From Poseidonibacter ostreae (GTDB taxonomy: Bacteria > Campylobacterota > Campylobacteria > Campylobacterales > Arcobacteraceae), in NCBI RefSeq assembly GCF_009208075.1, contig NZ_WFKJ01000034.1, forward strand, positions 1 to 34,040: a stretch of DNA of 34,040 bases, written 5' to 3'. Shown piece by piece: positions 24,212 through 31,907 of this stretch; positions within the stretch are counted from its first letter, which is position 1; every line of letters begins with the position of its first letter. Made by a program: the position numbers and the translations under genes. The notes beneath the pieces were generated by a model. The model was not told where the DNA came from, did not search any database, and was given only the letters and a program-made list of their open reading frames with translations.

Positions 24212-24228
24212 AGTGAGATAAAAGTGAG
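24212..24228. promoter_or_regulatory. 11-bp-period direct repeat upstream of the kinase gene
   Basis: AGTGAG at 24212-24217 and 24223-24228 on the plus strand, period 11 bp, followed by TTTTAT. It matches the dctP site in core, period, intervening TAAA and downstream T-rich tail, so it is probably bound by the same regulator. It also lies in the promoter region of the divergent LOG gene. Confidence 0.65.
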
Positions 24229-24254
24229 TTTTATATTTTTAATATAATTAAGTC

Positions 24255-24260
24255 TATAAT
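24255..24260 (+). promoter_or_regulatory. -10 box (TATAAT) for the LOG-family gene
   Basis: TATAAT lies 22 nt before the ATG at 24277, with AAAGGA at 24266-24271. Confidence 0.45.
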
Positions 24261-24276
24261 ACGCCAAAGGAAAATA

Positions 24277-24900
24277 ATGAATAAAAATGAAATAATTTAT
24301 AATAAAAATATAATAAAAGATTTTAATGATGCAAAAGAAATATTAAAAGATTTAAAAAACAATGTAACTATATTTGGAAGTGCAAGAACAAAAGATGATG
24401 ATAAGTATGCATTACTTGCAAAAAAACTAGCTAAAAGACTTGCAAAAAAAGAGATAAATATTATTACTGGAGGTGGTGGTGGAATTATGAGTGCTGCCAA
24501 TAAAGGTGCTTTTGAAGCTAAAAAAGCACAATCAATTGGATTAAATATTCTTCTTCCAAAAGAGCAACATCCAAATCCATATACAACACAAAGTTTAACT
24601 TTTAACTATTTTTTCTCAAGAAAGTATATGCTAGTTAAGTACTCTCAATCAATTGTAATTTTTCCTGGTGGTTTTGGAACACTTGATGAATTATTTGAGA
24701 TAATAACTCTTCTACAAACAAAAAAGTTAAATAATATAAAAATATTTTTAATAGGAAGTGATTATTGGAAACCTTTGCTTAAATTTTTTAAGAAATCTTT
24801 ATGTGAAAATAGAATGATTGATAAAGAAGATTTAGATATTTTTACCTTAAGTGATGATATTAAGTTTGTTGAAAAAAGTATACTAAAACTAATTAAATAG
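24277..24900 (+). CDS. LOG-family (TIGR00730-type) nucleotide phosphoribohydrolase
   Basis: 207 residues, cytoplasmic Rossmann-fold protein once labelled lysine decarboxylase. The signature PGGFGTLDE (about residues 130-138) is intact, as are the N-terminal TIFGSAR and IITGGGGGIMSAANKGAFEA. Enzymes of this family cleave nucleoside 5'-monophosphates such as cytokinin ribotides or AMP to base and ribose 5-phosphate; the natural substrate here is unknown. It is divergent from the TRAP/pxp regulon and overlaps the convergent PNPOx-like gene by 12 bases at its end. Confidence 0.88.
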   Translation: MNKNEIIYNKNIIKDFNDAKEILKDLKNNVTIFGSARTKDDDKYALLAKKLAKRLAKKEINIITGGGGGIMSAANKGAFEAKKAQSIGLNILLPKEQHPNPYTTQSLTFNYFFSRKYMLVKYSQSIVIFPGGFGTLDELFEIITLLQTKKLNNIKIFLIGSDYWKPLLKFFKKSLCENRMIDKEDLDIFTLSDDIKFVEKSILKLIK

Positions 24901-24913
24901 TTTAGTATCTTTT
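24880..24913. terminator. Bidirectional hairpin at convergent stops
   Basis: ATACTAAAACTA (24880-24891) pairs with TAGTTTAGTAT (24898-24908) apart from one bulged A, loop ATTAAA, then CTTTTCC. It spans the overlapping stop codons of the LOG and PNPOx-like genes. Confidence 0.55.
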
Positions 24914-25434
24914 CCATCAAAGCTTATTTGGTTTTTCTTTCTCATATAAGCTAGATGGTCTTCTTTTGTAGAATTATCATAAAAGTTTGTTAACTCTTCT
25001 CTTTGTGAGTTAAAATCATATAAAGGAACTCCCATTCCACATGAGTTGTTTATTGATTTAATTTTAACTTCAAAGACTTGTCTCGAAGCTCTTTTAACAC
25101 TAAAATGACTAATATACTCTTCCCAGTTTTCATCTTTTTCTTGAATACATGTAGCTTCACAGTATAATCTTAAAATATTTGCATCACCTTCAAAAGCACA
25201 AAACATAATAGTCATTCGATTATCTTCAAGTAAATGTGCAGCTGTTTCATTACCACTTCCAAAGTAATTTAGCCATAAAATAGTATTTTCATCTATGATT
25301 TTAAATGTATCATCTAAACCTTTTGGCGAGATATTTATTTTTCCGTTCTTTGGAGCAGTTGATACAAAAAACATTTTTTGATTTTCTATAAATTCAATGT
25401 CTTTACTACTTAGTTTTTCTGTAAATTTAGCCAT
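24889..25434 (-). CDS. PNPOx-like FMN-binding protein
   Basis: 181 residues with the split-barrel fold of the pyridoxamine 5'-phosphate oxidase-like family (FFVSTAPKNGKINISPKG, then ILWLNYFGSGNETAAHLLED). It lacks the C-terminal RLHDR signature of true PdxH, which is encoded elsewhere in this window, so B6 synthesis is unlikely; it is more probably a flavin-dependent reductase or an uncharacterised FMN/F420-type protein. A CGMGVPLYDF segment near residue 140 is typical of this subgroup. AAGGAG precedes the ATG. It lies 9 nt after an unknown gene in the same operon. Confidence 0.75.
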   Translation of the reverse strand: MAKFTEKLSSKDIEFIENQKMFFVSTAPKNGKINISPKGLDDTFKIIDENTILWLNYFGSGNETAAHLLEDNRMTIMFCAFEGDANILRLYCEATCIQEKDENWEEYISHFSVKRASRQVFEVKIKSINNSCGMGVPLYDFNSQREELTNFYDNSTKEDHLAYMRKKNQISFDGKDTKLFN

Positions 25435-25443
25435 TTCTTCTCC

Positions 25444-25878
25444 TTAATTTTGGTACATATGGTATTTTTGATTCTCTTTTGCTTGTCTTTGTTGAACTAT
25501 TTTATAAGTATCAAGTGCTTTTCTTTTTTCAAGCTGATTAACTTCTGATGTTTTATACTCTTTAATTATTAAATTTAGAACTAAGATATAAACTATTGTA
25601 TTTAGTTTTAAAGAGTCTTCATTTCTCATCAATTTATCTAAATCAATTGCATATATAGCTTCTTGAAAAGTATAAAACAATCTTTGTTTATTATCTTCAA
25701 GTCTATAGCTATAACCTAAAATAGTAAAAAAGTTTTCTTCATAATCCTTTTTAAAACCCTGCTCTTCTAAATACATAGAATAATTTAATATTTTATCCTC
25801 ACAAGTTTTTACAATATCTTCAGCTTCCATCACTTTGTTTTTAAAACTATATAAATAATCAGAAATCTCATTAATCAT
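25444..25878 (-). CDS. Unknown small helical protein
   Basis: About 144 residues, predicted mostly helical, with no signal peptide or membrane segment; I do not recognise a family. The C-terminus is rich in glutamine and lysine (KIVQQRQAKENQKYHMYQN). The frame extends to GTG 25899, but a -10 box at 25909-25914 leaves almost no leader there, whereas ATG 25878 has AAAAGGA upstream (11 nt, slightly long). First gene of a two-gene operon with the PNPOx-like protein. Confidence 0.55.
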   Translation of the reverse strand: MINEISDYLYSFKNKVMEAEDIVKTCEDKILNYSMYLEEQGFKKDYEENFFTILGYSYRLEDNKQRLFYTFQEAIYAIDLDKLMRNEDSLKLNTIVYILVLNLIIKEYKTSEVNQLEKRKALDTYKIVQQRQAKENQKYHMYQN

Positions 25879-25907
25879 TTTTAATATTATCCTTTTCACA
25901 ATTGTTT

Positions 25908-25919
25908 CATTATATAATG
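25908..25919. promoter_or_regulatory. Palindromic shared -10 region for divergent genes
   Basis: CATTATATAATG is a perfect 12-bp palindrome that presents TATAAT on both strands (minus at 25909-25914, plus at 25913-25918). It lies between the unknown gene at 25878 (-) and the DUF4197 gene at 25954 (+), so both may be driven from the same few bases. Confidence 0.4.
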
Positions 25920-25953
25920 TTAAAATAAAACAAAAATATAAATAGGACTAATT

Positions 25954-26772
25954 ATGAAAAAAAGTACAATAGTTGCATCTTTAATATTAACTTCAAGTTT
26001 AACATACGCATTTGATTTAGGAAGTATTGCTAAAGGTGTTTTAGAAAATGTTGCAAATACAAGTGAAAAAACAAATACTACAACAACTGCTAATACAAAT
26101 AGTAACCTTAGTGACTCAACTGTAAGTAGTGGTTTAAAAGAGGCTTTAAAAGTTGGAGTTAATTATGCAGTAAAAGAGTTAGGTTCAAATAATGGATATT
26201 TAAATAATTCTTTAGTAAAAATTCCATTACCAGATAACTTAGCAAAAGTTGAAACACTTTTAAGAAGTGCTGGCGGAAATGAAATGGCTGATAACTTAAT
26301 AAACTCTATGAATAAAGCAGCAACAACAGCAGCTCCTAAAACAACAGAGATATTTGTAAATGCAATTGAAAAAATGTCATTACAAGATGCTCAAAATATT
26401 TTAGCTGGAGATAAAAATGCAGCAACAAACTATTTTAAAACAAATACTACAGATTCTTTAAAAAAGATGATTGCACCAATTATTCAAAATACAATGAAAG
26501 AAAATCAAGTTACTACTTATTATGATATGGCAAATAATTTTTATAAAACAAATGCAAAAAGTGTAGTTGAAAGTAGTGAAATAATGGGTTTAGCAAAGAG
26601 TTTCGGAGTTGATTCATATTTACCAGGTAGTTCTGATCAATCTTTAGATGATTATGTTACAGAAAAAGCTATTGGTGGATTATTTACTATGATTGCACAA
26701 AAAGAAGCTGAGATTAGATCTAATCCAGTTGCACAAACAACTTCACTTTTAAAACAAGTATTTGGAAATTAA
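25954..26772 (+). CDS. DUF4197 domain protein, secreted
   Basis: 272 residues with a signal peptide (KKSTIVASLILTSSLTYAFD). After a threonine/asparagine-rich linker (about 35-55) comes a DUF4197 domain: SGLKEALKVGVNYAVKELG, VKIPLPDNL, LINSMNKAA, then the C-terminal DYVTEKAIGGLFTMIAQKEA and NPVAQTTSLLKQVFG. DUF4197 proteins are periplasmic with no established function. No lipobox cysteine is present. AGGA is 6 nt before the ATG. Confidence 0.85.
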   Translation: MKKSTIVASLILTSSLTYAFDLGSIAKGVLENVANTSEKTNTTTTANTNSNLSDSTVSSGLKEALKVGVNYAVKELGSNNGYLNNSLVKIPLPDNLAKVETLLRSAGGNEMADNLINSMNKAATTAAPKTTEIFVNAIEKMSLQDAQNILAGDKNAATNYFKTNTTDSLKKMIAPIIQNTMKENQVTTYYDMANNFYKTNAKSVVESSEIMGLAKSFGVDSYLPGSSDQSLDDYVTEKAIGGLFTMIAQKEAEIRSNPVAQTTSLLKQVFGN

Positions 26773-26784
26773 TTCCAAATACTT
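26756..26784. terminator. Long hairpin enclosing the DUF4197 stop codon
   Basis: Perfect 12-bp arms (26756-26767 and 26773-26784); the 5-nt loop ATTAA contains the TAA stop. There is no T run on the plus strand, but read on the minus strand it is followed by GTTTTAAAAG, so it may act for the convergent chemoreceptor gene too. Confidence 0.5.
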
Positions 26785-26807
26785 AACAAATATGATATAT
26801 ACTATTT

Positions 26808-29099
26808 TTAAATATTAATACTATCTTTTCCATCAAACTCTTTTTCATTTGCACTTGATACAATTGAAGTTGCAATTGATGATGTTTTTATCGCAATATC
26901 TCTTGTTTCACTTGCTACAGTTGCATTTTTTTGTGTTTGTTGGTCTAAAGAAGTTATTGCATCATTTATTTGTACAATTCCTAATTGCTGTTCTTTTGAT
27001 GAGTTTGATACATCATCAATAAGGTCAATAGTTTTACCTATATTTTCATTTAGATTTATATATCCTTTAATCATTTTATCAGAAATCACTTTCCCTTCTT
27101 GCGTTTTTAAATTTGCATTTTCAACTAACTCTTTTATCTCTTTAGCAGCTTCAGCTGACCTACTTGCAAGATTTCTTACTTCTTGCGCAACAACTGCAAA
27201 ACCTTTTCCAGCCTCACCTGCAGTTGCAGCTTCTACAGCTGCATTTAATGAAAGAATATTTGTTTGAAATGCTATTTGATCAATAACTGTGATTGCATCA
27301 TTTATTGAGCTTACTTGCTTATTTATTTCATCCATTGCATTTGTAGTTTTGTTAGATAACTCTTCTCCTTGAGAAACAGAAGAAGTAACTTCAGTTGCAT
27401 AATTAGACATTAAGAGAATCTTTTCTGTTGTTGCACTTACATTACCAGTAATTTCTTCAAGCGCTGCTGCTGTTTCTTCTAGAGATGCGGCTGCTGTATT
27501 TGAAGATTCATTTAAAACATCTACATTTGATAATAATATATTTGAAGAATCATCAATAATTAAACCATTTTTTTTGTTTTCAATAAGCATTTGAGTAATT
27601 GCACTTCTTAAACGATTTATGTCACTTATAAGTTGATCAAAGACTTCACCTTTTTCGATATTATCAACTTTTAATTCTTCTAAATAATTATAGTTTGAAT
27701 ACTCTTTTAAAGTTTTATTTATTGTATTAAAATTCATTCTTGTTACATTAATCATTTCATTAACATCATTTTTCAAACTTTCTAAACTGTCATTTGATGT
27801 CGTTTCCATTATTTCTTGAGAGTAACATCCTTTTTTAACCATTGTTAATACATCTTTTGCATTTAATAATAGCTTTTCATCTGTAAGAATTGTTTCTTTT
27901 ACTTTTTGTATATTTTTATTAATAACTGTACTCATAAGACCAATTTCATCTTTTGTAACTATTTTTAATAAAGGTACATCTGTTTTTTCTTTATTTAAAT
28001 ATTCAAAGAAACCTAATAGTCCATTTTGTAAATTTAAAAGCGGTTTTATTAAACTTTTATTGATTATAAAAATTGCTATTAATGTTATTATAATAAAAAC
28101 AACTAATGATAATACAATTGTAATATTACGAATATTATTAGGTACTGATAAAACTTCAGATTCATCAATTTCAGATATTATTGCCCATTTTATTGAATCC
28201 CCAATATTAATATAAGAGTAAGAAGAAAGAACAGGATTACCATTATAATCAATAACAATTTCAGTATTAGTCTTACCTTTTAATGCATTTATAGATGCCT
28301 TTGTCTCGACTTTTCCTAATGATGGATTAGCAAATGATGCTTTTAATGAATGATTTTTTTTATCTAAATAACTATCACTTCTCATTAACTTATCTTGACC
28401 CACTAGATAATCTTCTTGGCTTAAACCATAACCTTTTCTAAATTGCATTATTTTATTTATTGACTCATCCGATATTTGAAATACTAATACAGATTTTATT
28501 TCATCATTAATATAAATTGGTGTACCAACAAACATTGCAGGAGCACCTTTACTTGGAGCGTAAGGTTTCATATCAACAAAAGATACTTTTTTACTCTTTT
28601 TTACTTTTTCCCAAACTTCTGCTAAGCCACTATCTTTTAATTTTCCATACAAAAGATTCTCACCATAATCTGATTCTTTAGCAGCTGAATACATAACCTG
28701 CCCATAATCAATATCAATAATAAAAATATCATAATATCCATAGCTTTTCAAATATGATTGAAAAAACTTTTCATATATATTTGTTTTAGATTTAGTTAAT
28801 ATATTATCAATAGGAAAGTTGTCTTTTGCTTTTACTTCTAATTCATTCGAAACGTAAAGCAAATCACTAACAAAAAGTTTTATATCTTTACTCTGTGATA
28901 AAACTTCTATATCAGATTCTCTTTCTGAGAAAAATCTATTTAATTGTTCACTTTTTGATTCTCTAACACCTGTTAGATTGTGAAAGTTTTCAGATAAAGA
29001 TGTTACTGTAACTTTATATATTGAAAATGTTGATAAGGTTATTGCTAAGCAAGCCATTGAAATTAATATCAATAATATTAATTTTAATTTTATAGTCAT
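26808..29099 (-). CDS. Methyl-accepting chemotaxis protein with periplasmic Cache sensor
   Basis: 763 residues. N-terminal helix (about 5-27), large periplasmic double-Cache-like domain (about 30-325; [24 protein letters not shown] as one of its strands, shown in part, and [19 protein letters not shown]), second helix (about 330-352), a HAMP-like linker and a long cytoplasmic four-helix signalling region with the hairpin tip [20 protein letters not shown] and [20 protein letters not shown]. It relays ligand binding to CheA/CheW. The C-terminus ([11 protein letters not shown]) has no obvious CheR-binding pentapeptide. The ligand is unknown. A conventional SD close to the ATG is not obvious. 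Confidence 0.92.
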   Translation of the reverse strand: MTIKLKLILLILISMACLAITLSTFSIYKVTVTSLSENFHNLTGVRESKSEQLNRFFSERESDIEVLSQSKDIKLFVSDLLYVSNELEVKAKDNFPIDNILTKSKTNIYEKFFQSYLKSYGYYDIFIIDIDYGQVMYSAAKESDYGENLLYGKLKDSGLAEVWEKVKKSKKVSFVDMKPYAPSKGAPAMFVGTPIYINDEIKSVLVFQISDESINKIMQFRKGYGLSQEDYLVGQDKLMRSDSYLDKKNHSLKASFANPSLGKVETKASINALKGKTNTEIVIDYNGNPVLSSYSYINIGDSIKWAIISEIDESEVLSVPNNIRNITIVLSLVVFIIITLIAIFIINKSLIKPLLNLQNGLLGFFEYLNKEKTDVPLLKIVTKDEIGLMSTVINKNIQKVKETILTDEKLLLNAKDVLTMVKKGCYSQEIMETTSNDSLESLKNDVNEMINVTRMNFNTINKTLKEYSNYNYLEELKVDNIEKGEVFDQLISDINRLRSAITQMLIENKKNGLIIDDSSNILLSNVDVLNESSNTAAASLEETAAALEEITGNVSATTEKILLMSNYATEVTSSVSQGEELSNKTTNAMDEINKQVSSINDAITVIDQIAFQTNILSLNAAVEAATAGEAGKGFAVVAQEVRNLASRSAEAAKEIKELVENANLKTQEGKVISDKMIKGYINLNENIGKTIDLIDDVSNSSKEQQLGIVQINDAITSLDQQTQKNATVASETRDIAIKTSSIATSIVSSANEKEFDGKDSINI

Positions 29100-29243
29100 A
29101 TTTTTAAACAGTTAAAACCCTCTAAATAATTTAATTATTAAATAATATCAAATTCTATTATTTGATTATTTGTCTAAAAATTCACTTTAAAATCGAATAT
29201 ATCTAAATTATTTTAAAATAAAGTTTAAAAAAAGAGTAATTTT

Positions 29244-29828
29244 TTAGTTTGACATATCTTCATGCCCAAAGTAATTAAAGAAGTTGTTTTCTTTTACAAT
29301 ACTAATATCTATATCTAAAACATCTTCTTTATTTTTTTCAAATTTATAGATATATTCTTTATCAAAATTTTTAAGTAAATTTTCATAAAGTTCAGATTTG
29401 ATATCTAAAATAAATACATCTTTATTTAATTCATAAACATAAATAAAATTTAATATAAAATGATTATCTATTTTAAATGTGTAAAAATCAAAGTTTTTAT
29501 ACTCTTTTTTTTCTAAAAGATCCATTGATTTAAAACCTAATCTATCTTTTAAAAATTCAATATATAAAGAGCTTGGTAAAGCTCTCCATTGAACATCACT
29601 ATGAGAATGGATATATTCAATAAATATACTATTAGATTTGATACTATATGCATCAATTGTATAAGAATCATGTCTTGTTTTAGTTTCATAGTTATCTATT
29701 TCATATGAATAAAAATATTCAGGGTTAACTTTAAAACTTAAGATATTATCTTCAAAGTTAAATACAGGTCTTGACAATCTAACAACACTTTTTACTATAC
29801 TTTTTAAAGTCCTTGTTATAAAGCCCAT
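29244..29828 (-). CDS. Unknown cytoplasmic protein
   Basis: 194 residues, no recognised family. It begins with a short basic amphipathic segment (RTLKSIVKSVVRLSRP) and is otherwise rich in aromatic and alternating hydrophobic residues, suggesting mainly beta structure. AAGGAAG precedes the ATG. It is downstream of no other gene in the same direction within 100 bp and upstream of the chemoreceptor gene, with a 144-nt AT-rich gap (29100-29243) between them. No function can be proposed. Confidence 0.55.
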   Translation of the reverse strand: MGFITRTLKSIVKSVVRLSRPVFNFEDNILSFKVNPEYFYSYEIDNYETKTRHDSYTIDAYSIKSNSIFIEYIHSHSDVQWRALPSSLYIEFLKDRLGFKSMDLLEKKEYKNFDFYTFKIDNHFILNFIYVYELNKDVFILDIKSELYENLLKNFDKEYIYKFEKNKEDVLDIDISIVKENNFFNYFGHEDMSN

Positions 29829-29896
29829 ATTCTTCCTTTTATTTAATATTAAGAAATGTATCTTAACATTTTTATATAGTTAATACAAGAGTTATT

Positions 29897-29905
29897 TGTT
29901 ATAAT
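29897..29905 (+). promoter_or_regulatory. Extended -10 (TGT-TATAAT)
   Basis: TGTTATAAT lies 24 nt before the ATG at 29929, a strong sigma70-type element for the unknown gene that follows. The likely ribosome site is the weak TGG at 29919-29921. Confidence 0.5.
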
Positions 29906-29928
29906 TTTATAAAAATAATGGAATTTAT

Positions 29929-30393
29929 ATGGATATAAATAAATACTTCTCAAAAACTAATATCATTAATAATTTAGCTCATTATGAAACTTATTATCAA
30001 GTAGCACTAGGCTTATTAATAAATACATCAAAAACAAAAGAGATAGACTCAGAAATAAAACTAGAGTATGCACTTGGTTCAATTTACGAATTATTAAAAG
30101 AACTAGAAAATGAAGATAACTTAGACTCTATTTTTGATACTGAGTTACAAAAACAAAGTGCAATGGACGCATTGCAACATTTTACTAATGAAAATATTCA
30201 AGCTGTAAAAAATGAAGAAATAGATATAGAAAATAGTGTAAATATGATAAATGACAATCTGTTCTTTAATGATTTACTTTTAGATATATGTAAAGAAAAC
30301 CTAGCTACTAAAATAAATAAATGGGAAAACATCATAAATGATGATGTAGCAAAAGCAATTATGAATTCACTTCAAGCTTTAAAAAGTGAGTAA
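29929..30393 (+). CDS. Unknown acidic helical protein
   Basis: 154 residues, predicted nearly all helical and acidic (many Glu/Asp; for example KELENEDNLDSIFD), with no signal peptide or membrane segment. I do not recognise a family. It stands alone with a good extended -10 promoter and a terminator at its stop, so it is a real, independently expressed gene. No function assigned. Confidence 0.6.
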   Translation: MDINKYFSKTNIINNLAHYETYYQVALGLLINTSKTKEIDSEIKLEYALGSIYELLKELENEDNLDSIFDTELQKQSAMDALQHFTNENIQAVKNEEIDIENSVNMINDNLFFNDLLLDICKENLATKINKWENIINDDVAKAIMNSLQALKSE

Positions 30394-30409
30394 ACTTTTT
30401 GTTTACTCA
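30387..30409. terminator. Bidirectional hairpin terminator
   Basis: TGAGTAAAC (30387-30395), loop TTTTT, GTTTACTCA (30401-30409); perfect 9-bp arms spanning the stops of both convergent unknown genes. Confidence 0.7.
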
Positions 30410-30873
30410 TTCCAATAAGAGATACAAGTTTTAGGATTTACTTCAAATCTAAAAAGTTCTGCTTTTGTATTTGCACTAGTATATATGTAAGTGATATTAA
30501 TATCAGCTTCTAAAAACCTTTTCGAACTTGTACAAATACCTTTAACTATAAACCCCTGCATTCTGCTTTTATCTTCATTTCTTACAGCATCATCACTTTT
30601 TGCACCTGTATTTATTTCATAAGTTGAAACAAGTGTTAAGTCATCTGCTTTAATAGATGTGAACATCGTATAATCATCAATTTTTTGAGGAAGTTTTTTT
30701 CCTACTTCTTCAACAACTAATTTTATAATTTGTCTATTTTGTATTTTTAACTGTGCATCTGCATTTTGTTGAGCTGTTTGGTCAACTGTTCTAGGAAGCG
30801 TATTTTTAATAGGTGTAGATGTATTTGCATTTAACATAAGTACTGTTAATGCTGATAATAAAATCATTTTCAT
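30403..30873 (-). CDS. Unknown periplasmic protein
   Basis: 156 residues with a signal peptide (MILLSALTVLMLNANT, cleavage about residue 17), a charged helical stretch (about 30-60, VVEEVGKKLPQKI) and a C-terminal half with two cysteines (GICTSS and PKTCISYW) that could form a disulfide in the periplasm. No family recognised. It converges on the gene at 29929 with a shared terminator. Confidence 0.6.
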   Translation of the reverse strand: MKMILLSALTVLMLNANTSTPIKNTLPRTVDQTAQQNADAQLKIQNRQIIKLVVEEVGKKLPQKIDDYTMFTSIKADDLTLVSTYEINTGAKSDDAVRNEDKSRMQGFIVKGICTSSKRFLEADINITYIYTSANTKAELFRFEVNPKTCISYWNE

Positions 30874-30954
30874 ATTAATCTTTCTTTTTTATTTTTATAA
30901 AATATTTTAACAAAAAATCTAAGTTGAAAGGATGATATGAATCAACTGTTACTA

Positions 30955-31356
30955 TTAGTTTTTAATAAATAAAAAATCATCAATAAGTTCTTTTATTTTT
31001 ATCTTGTCATTTTTTAGTATTAAAAAGTGAGCATTCATAGAAAACTGTGAGATATCTCCACTTAGTATTTTATCATCAGTATTAATAAAGGTATTTATAC
31101 CACTTCCTGAAATTCCACCAATTGATATTTTAAGTACATTCTTATTAAGCTTTTTTAAGTATCTAGAACCTCTAGAAAAACCGATATAAACTCTTGCACT
31201 AGGTATTTTAAAACTTGTATTAGTCATATTTGAATCAACACTTTTAAAAGTATGTAAACCAAATAGATTTGTGATGGATTTATTCATTTCATCATGCTGT
31301 AAAGCAAGACCAGAAGATGGGTTACCTTTTATATAAATAATATCATAATCGTACAT
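30955..31356 (-). CDS. Unknown small cytoplasmic protein
   Basis: 133 residues. It opens with an alternating strand (YDYDIIYIKGNPSSGLALQHDE) and has a second strand-turn motif ARVYIGFSRGSRYL followed by VLKISIGGISGSGINTF, a pattern that loosely recalls the G-x-S-x-G nucleophile elbow of alpha/beta hydrolases (GFSRGS), but the protein is far too short for a full hydrolase, and I do not assign that function. AAAAGGA precedes the ATG. Confidence 0.55.
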   Translation of the reverse strand: MYDYDIIYIKGNPSSGLALQHDEMNKSITNLFGLHTFKSVDSNMTNTSFKIPSARVYIGFSRGSRYLKKLNKNVLKISIGGISGSGINTFINTDDKILSGDISQFSMNAHFLILKNDKIKIKELIDDFLFIKN

Positions 31357-31486
31357 TTACTTTTCCTTTTATAATAAATTTATATCAATGATTAATCATT
31401 ATAGCCAAGAAGAATAAATATTAAAGATAATTAAGATATTATATTTATACGTCCTAAATGGAATAAATATATTTTAAGGTATTAAT

Positions 31487-31723
31487 ATGAAAAAGATTTT
31501 AACTTCTCTTATAATTATAAGTAGTTTTTTATATGCTGATCAAATTAGAGAATGTAAAGAGACAAAACTTACAGAAACTACAAGTATTTTTGCTTGTCCA
31601 AGTGGTGATTATGAAGCAACATTTGAATTAAGAAGTAAAAAAAGAGATATGGCTGAAGCACCAAAATTAAAGTTATTAGGAAAAAGAGAGCCTAATATTA
31701 TAAATAACTATAATCAAAAATAA
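31487..31723 (+). CDS. Unknown small periplasmic protein
   Basis: 78 residues with a clear signal peptide (KKILTSLIIISSFLYAD, cleavage about residue 18), leaving about 60 residues with two cysteines (RECKET, FACPSG) that may pair. The C-terminus is basic and asparagine-rich. AAGGT precedes the ATG at 8 nt. No family recognised. Confidence 0.55.
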   Translation: MKKILTSLIIISSFLYADQIRECKETKLTETTSIFACPSGDYEATFELRSKKRDMAEAPKLKLLGKREPNIINNYNQK

Positions 31724-31753
31724 GTTCTTTATTCTAGGACTTATTCAATTGAT

Positions 31754-31864
31754 TTATAATGGTGTAATAATATTCTGAATTTCTGATTTTAAAGGTTTAA
31801 TTTTTTTAGTGATTATTTCCCAAATTTCATCAGCATCTATACCAAAATAATATTGAAAGAAAAA
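31754..31864 (-). pseudogene. C-terminal remnant of a HepT-like (DUF86) toxin
   Basis: The minus strand encodes about 35 codons ending in TAA: YYFGIDADEIWEII, then KKIKPLKSEIQNII and PL before the stop. This matches the end of HepT/DUF86 toxins, where (R)N-x-x-x-H is followed by YFGID-x-x-x-IW-x-I and a final lysine-rich helix. The conserved RNxxxH and everything before it are missing: in frame, a TAG (31865-31867) and the htpG terminator lie immediately upstream. No start codon, SD or antitoxin (MntA) is present. A dead fragment is the best reading. Confidence 0.6.
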
Positions 31865-31898
31865 CTATTTGCAACGCTGAAGATGCGTGCAAATAGTT
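31863..31898 (-). terminator. Rho-independent terminator of htpG
   Basis: 10-bp arms (GCAAATAGTT and AACTATTTGC) with an inner ACGC/GCGT pairing, one bulge and a 7-nt loop. On the minus strand it is followed by TTTC and further T residues. It begins 9 nt after the htpG stop. Confidence 0.85.
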
Positions 31899-31907
31899 AA
31901 TTTATTT

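Noticed and set aside
29190-29215. Possible sigma28 promoter (TAAA-N16-CGATTT) for the chemoreceptor gene
   Set aside because: Core elements match loosely, but such short AT-rich patterns are common here; not strong enough to list without start-site data.
31122-31190. GFSRGS motif as an alpha/beta hydrolase nucleophile elbow
   Set aside because: The protein is only 133 residues and lacks the rest of the hydrolase fold.
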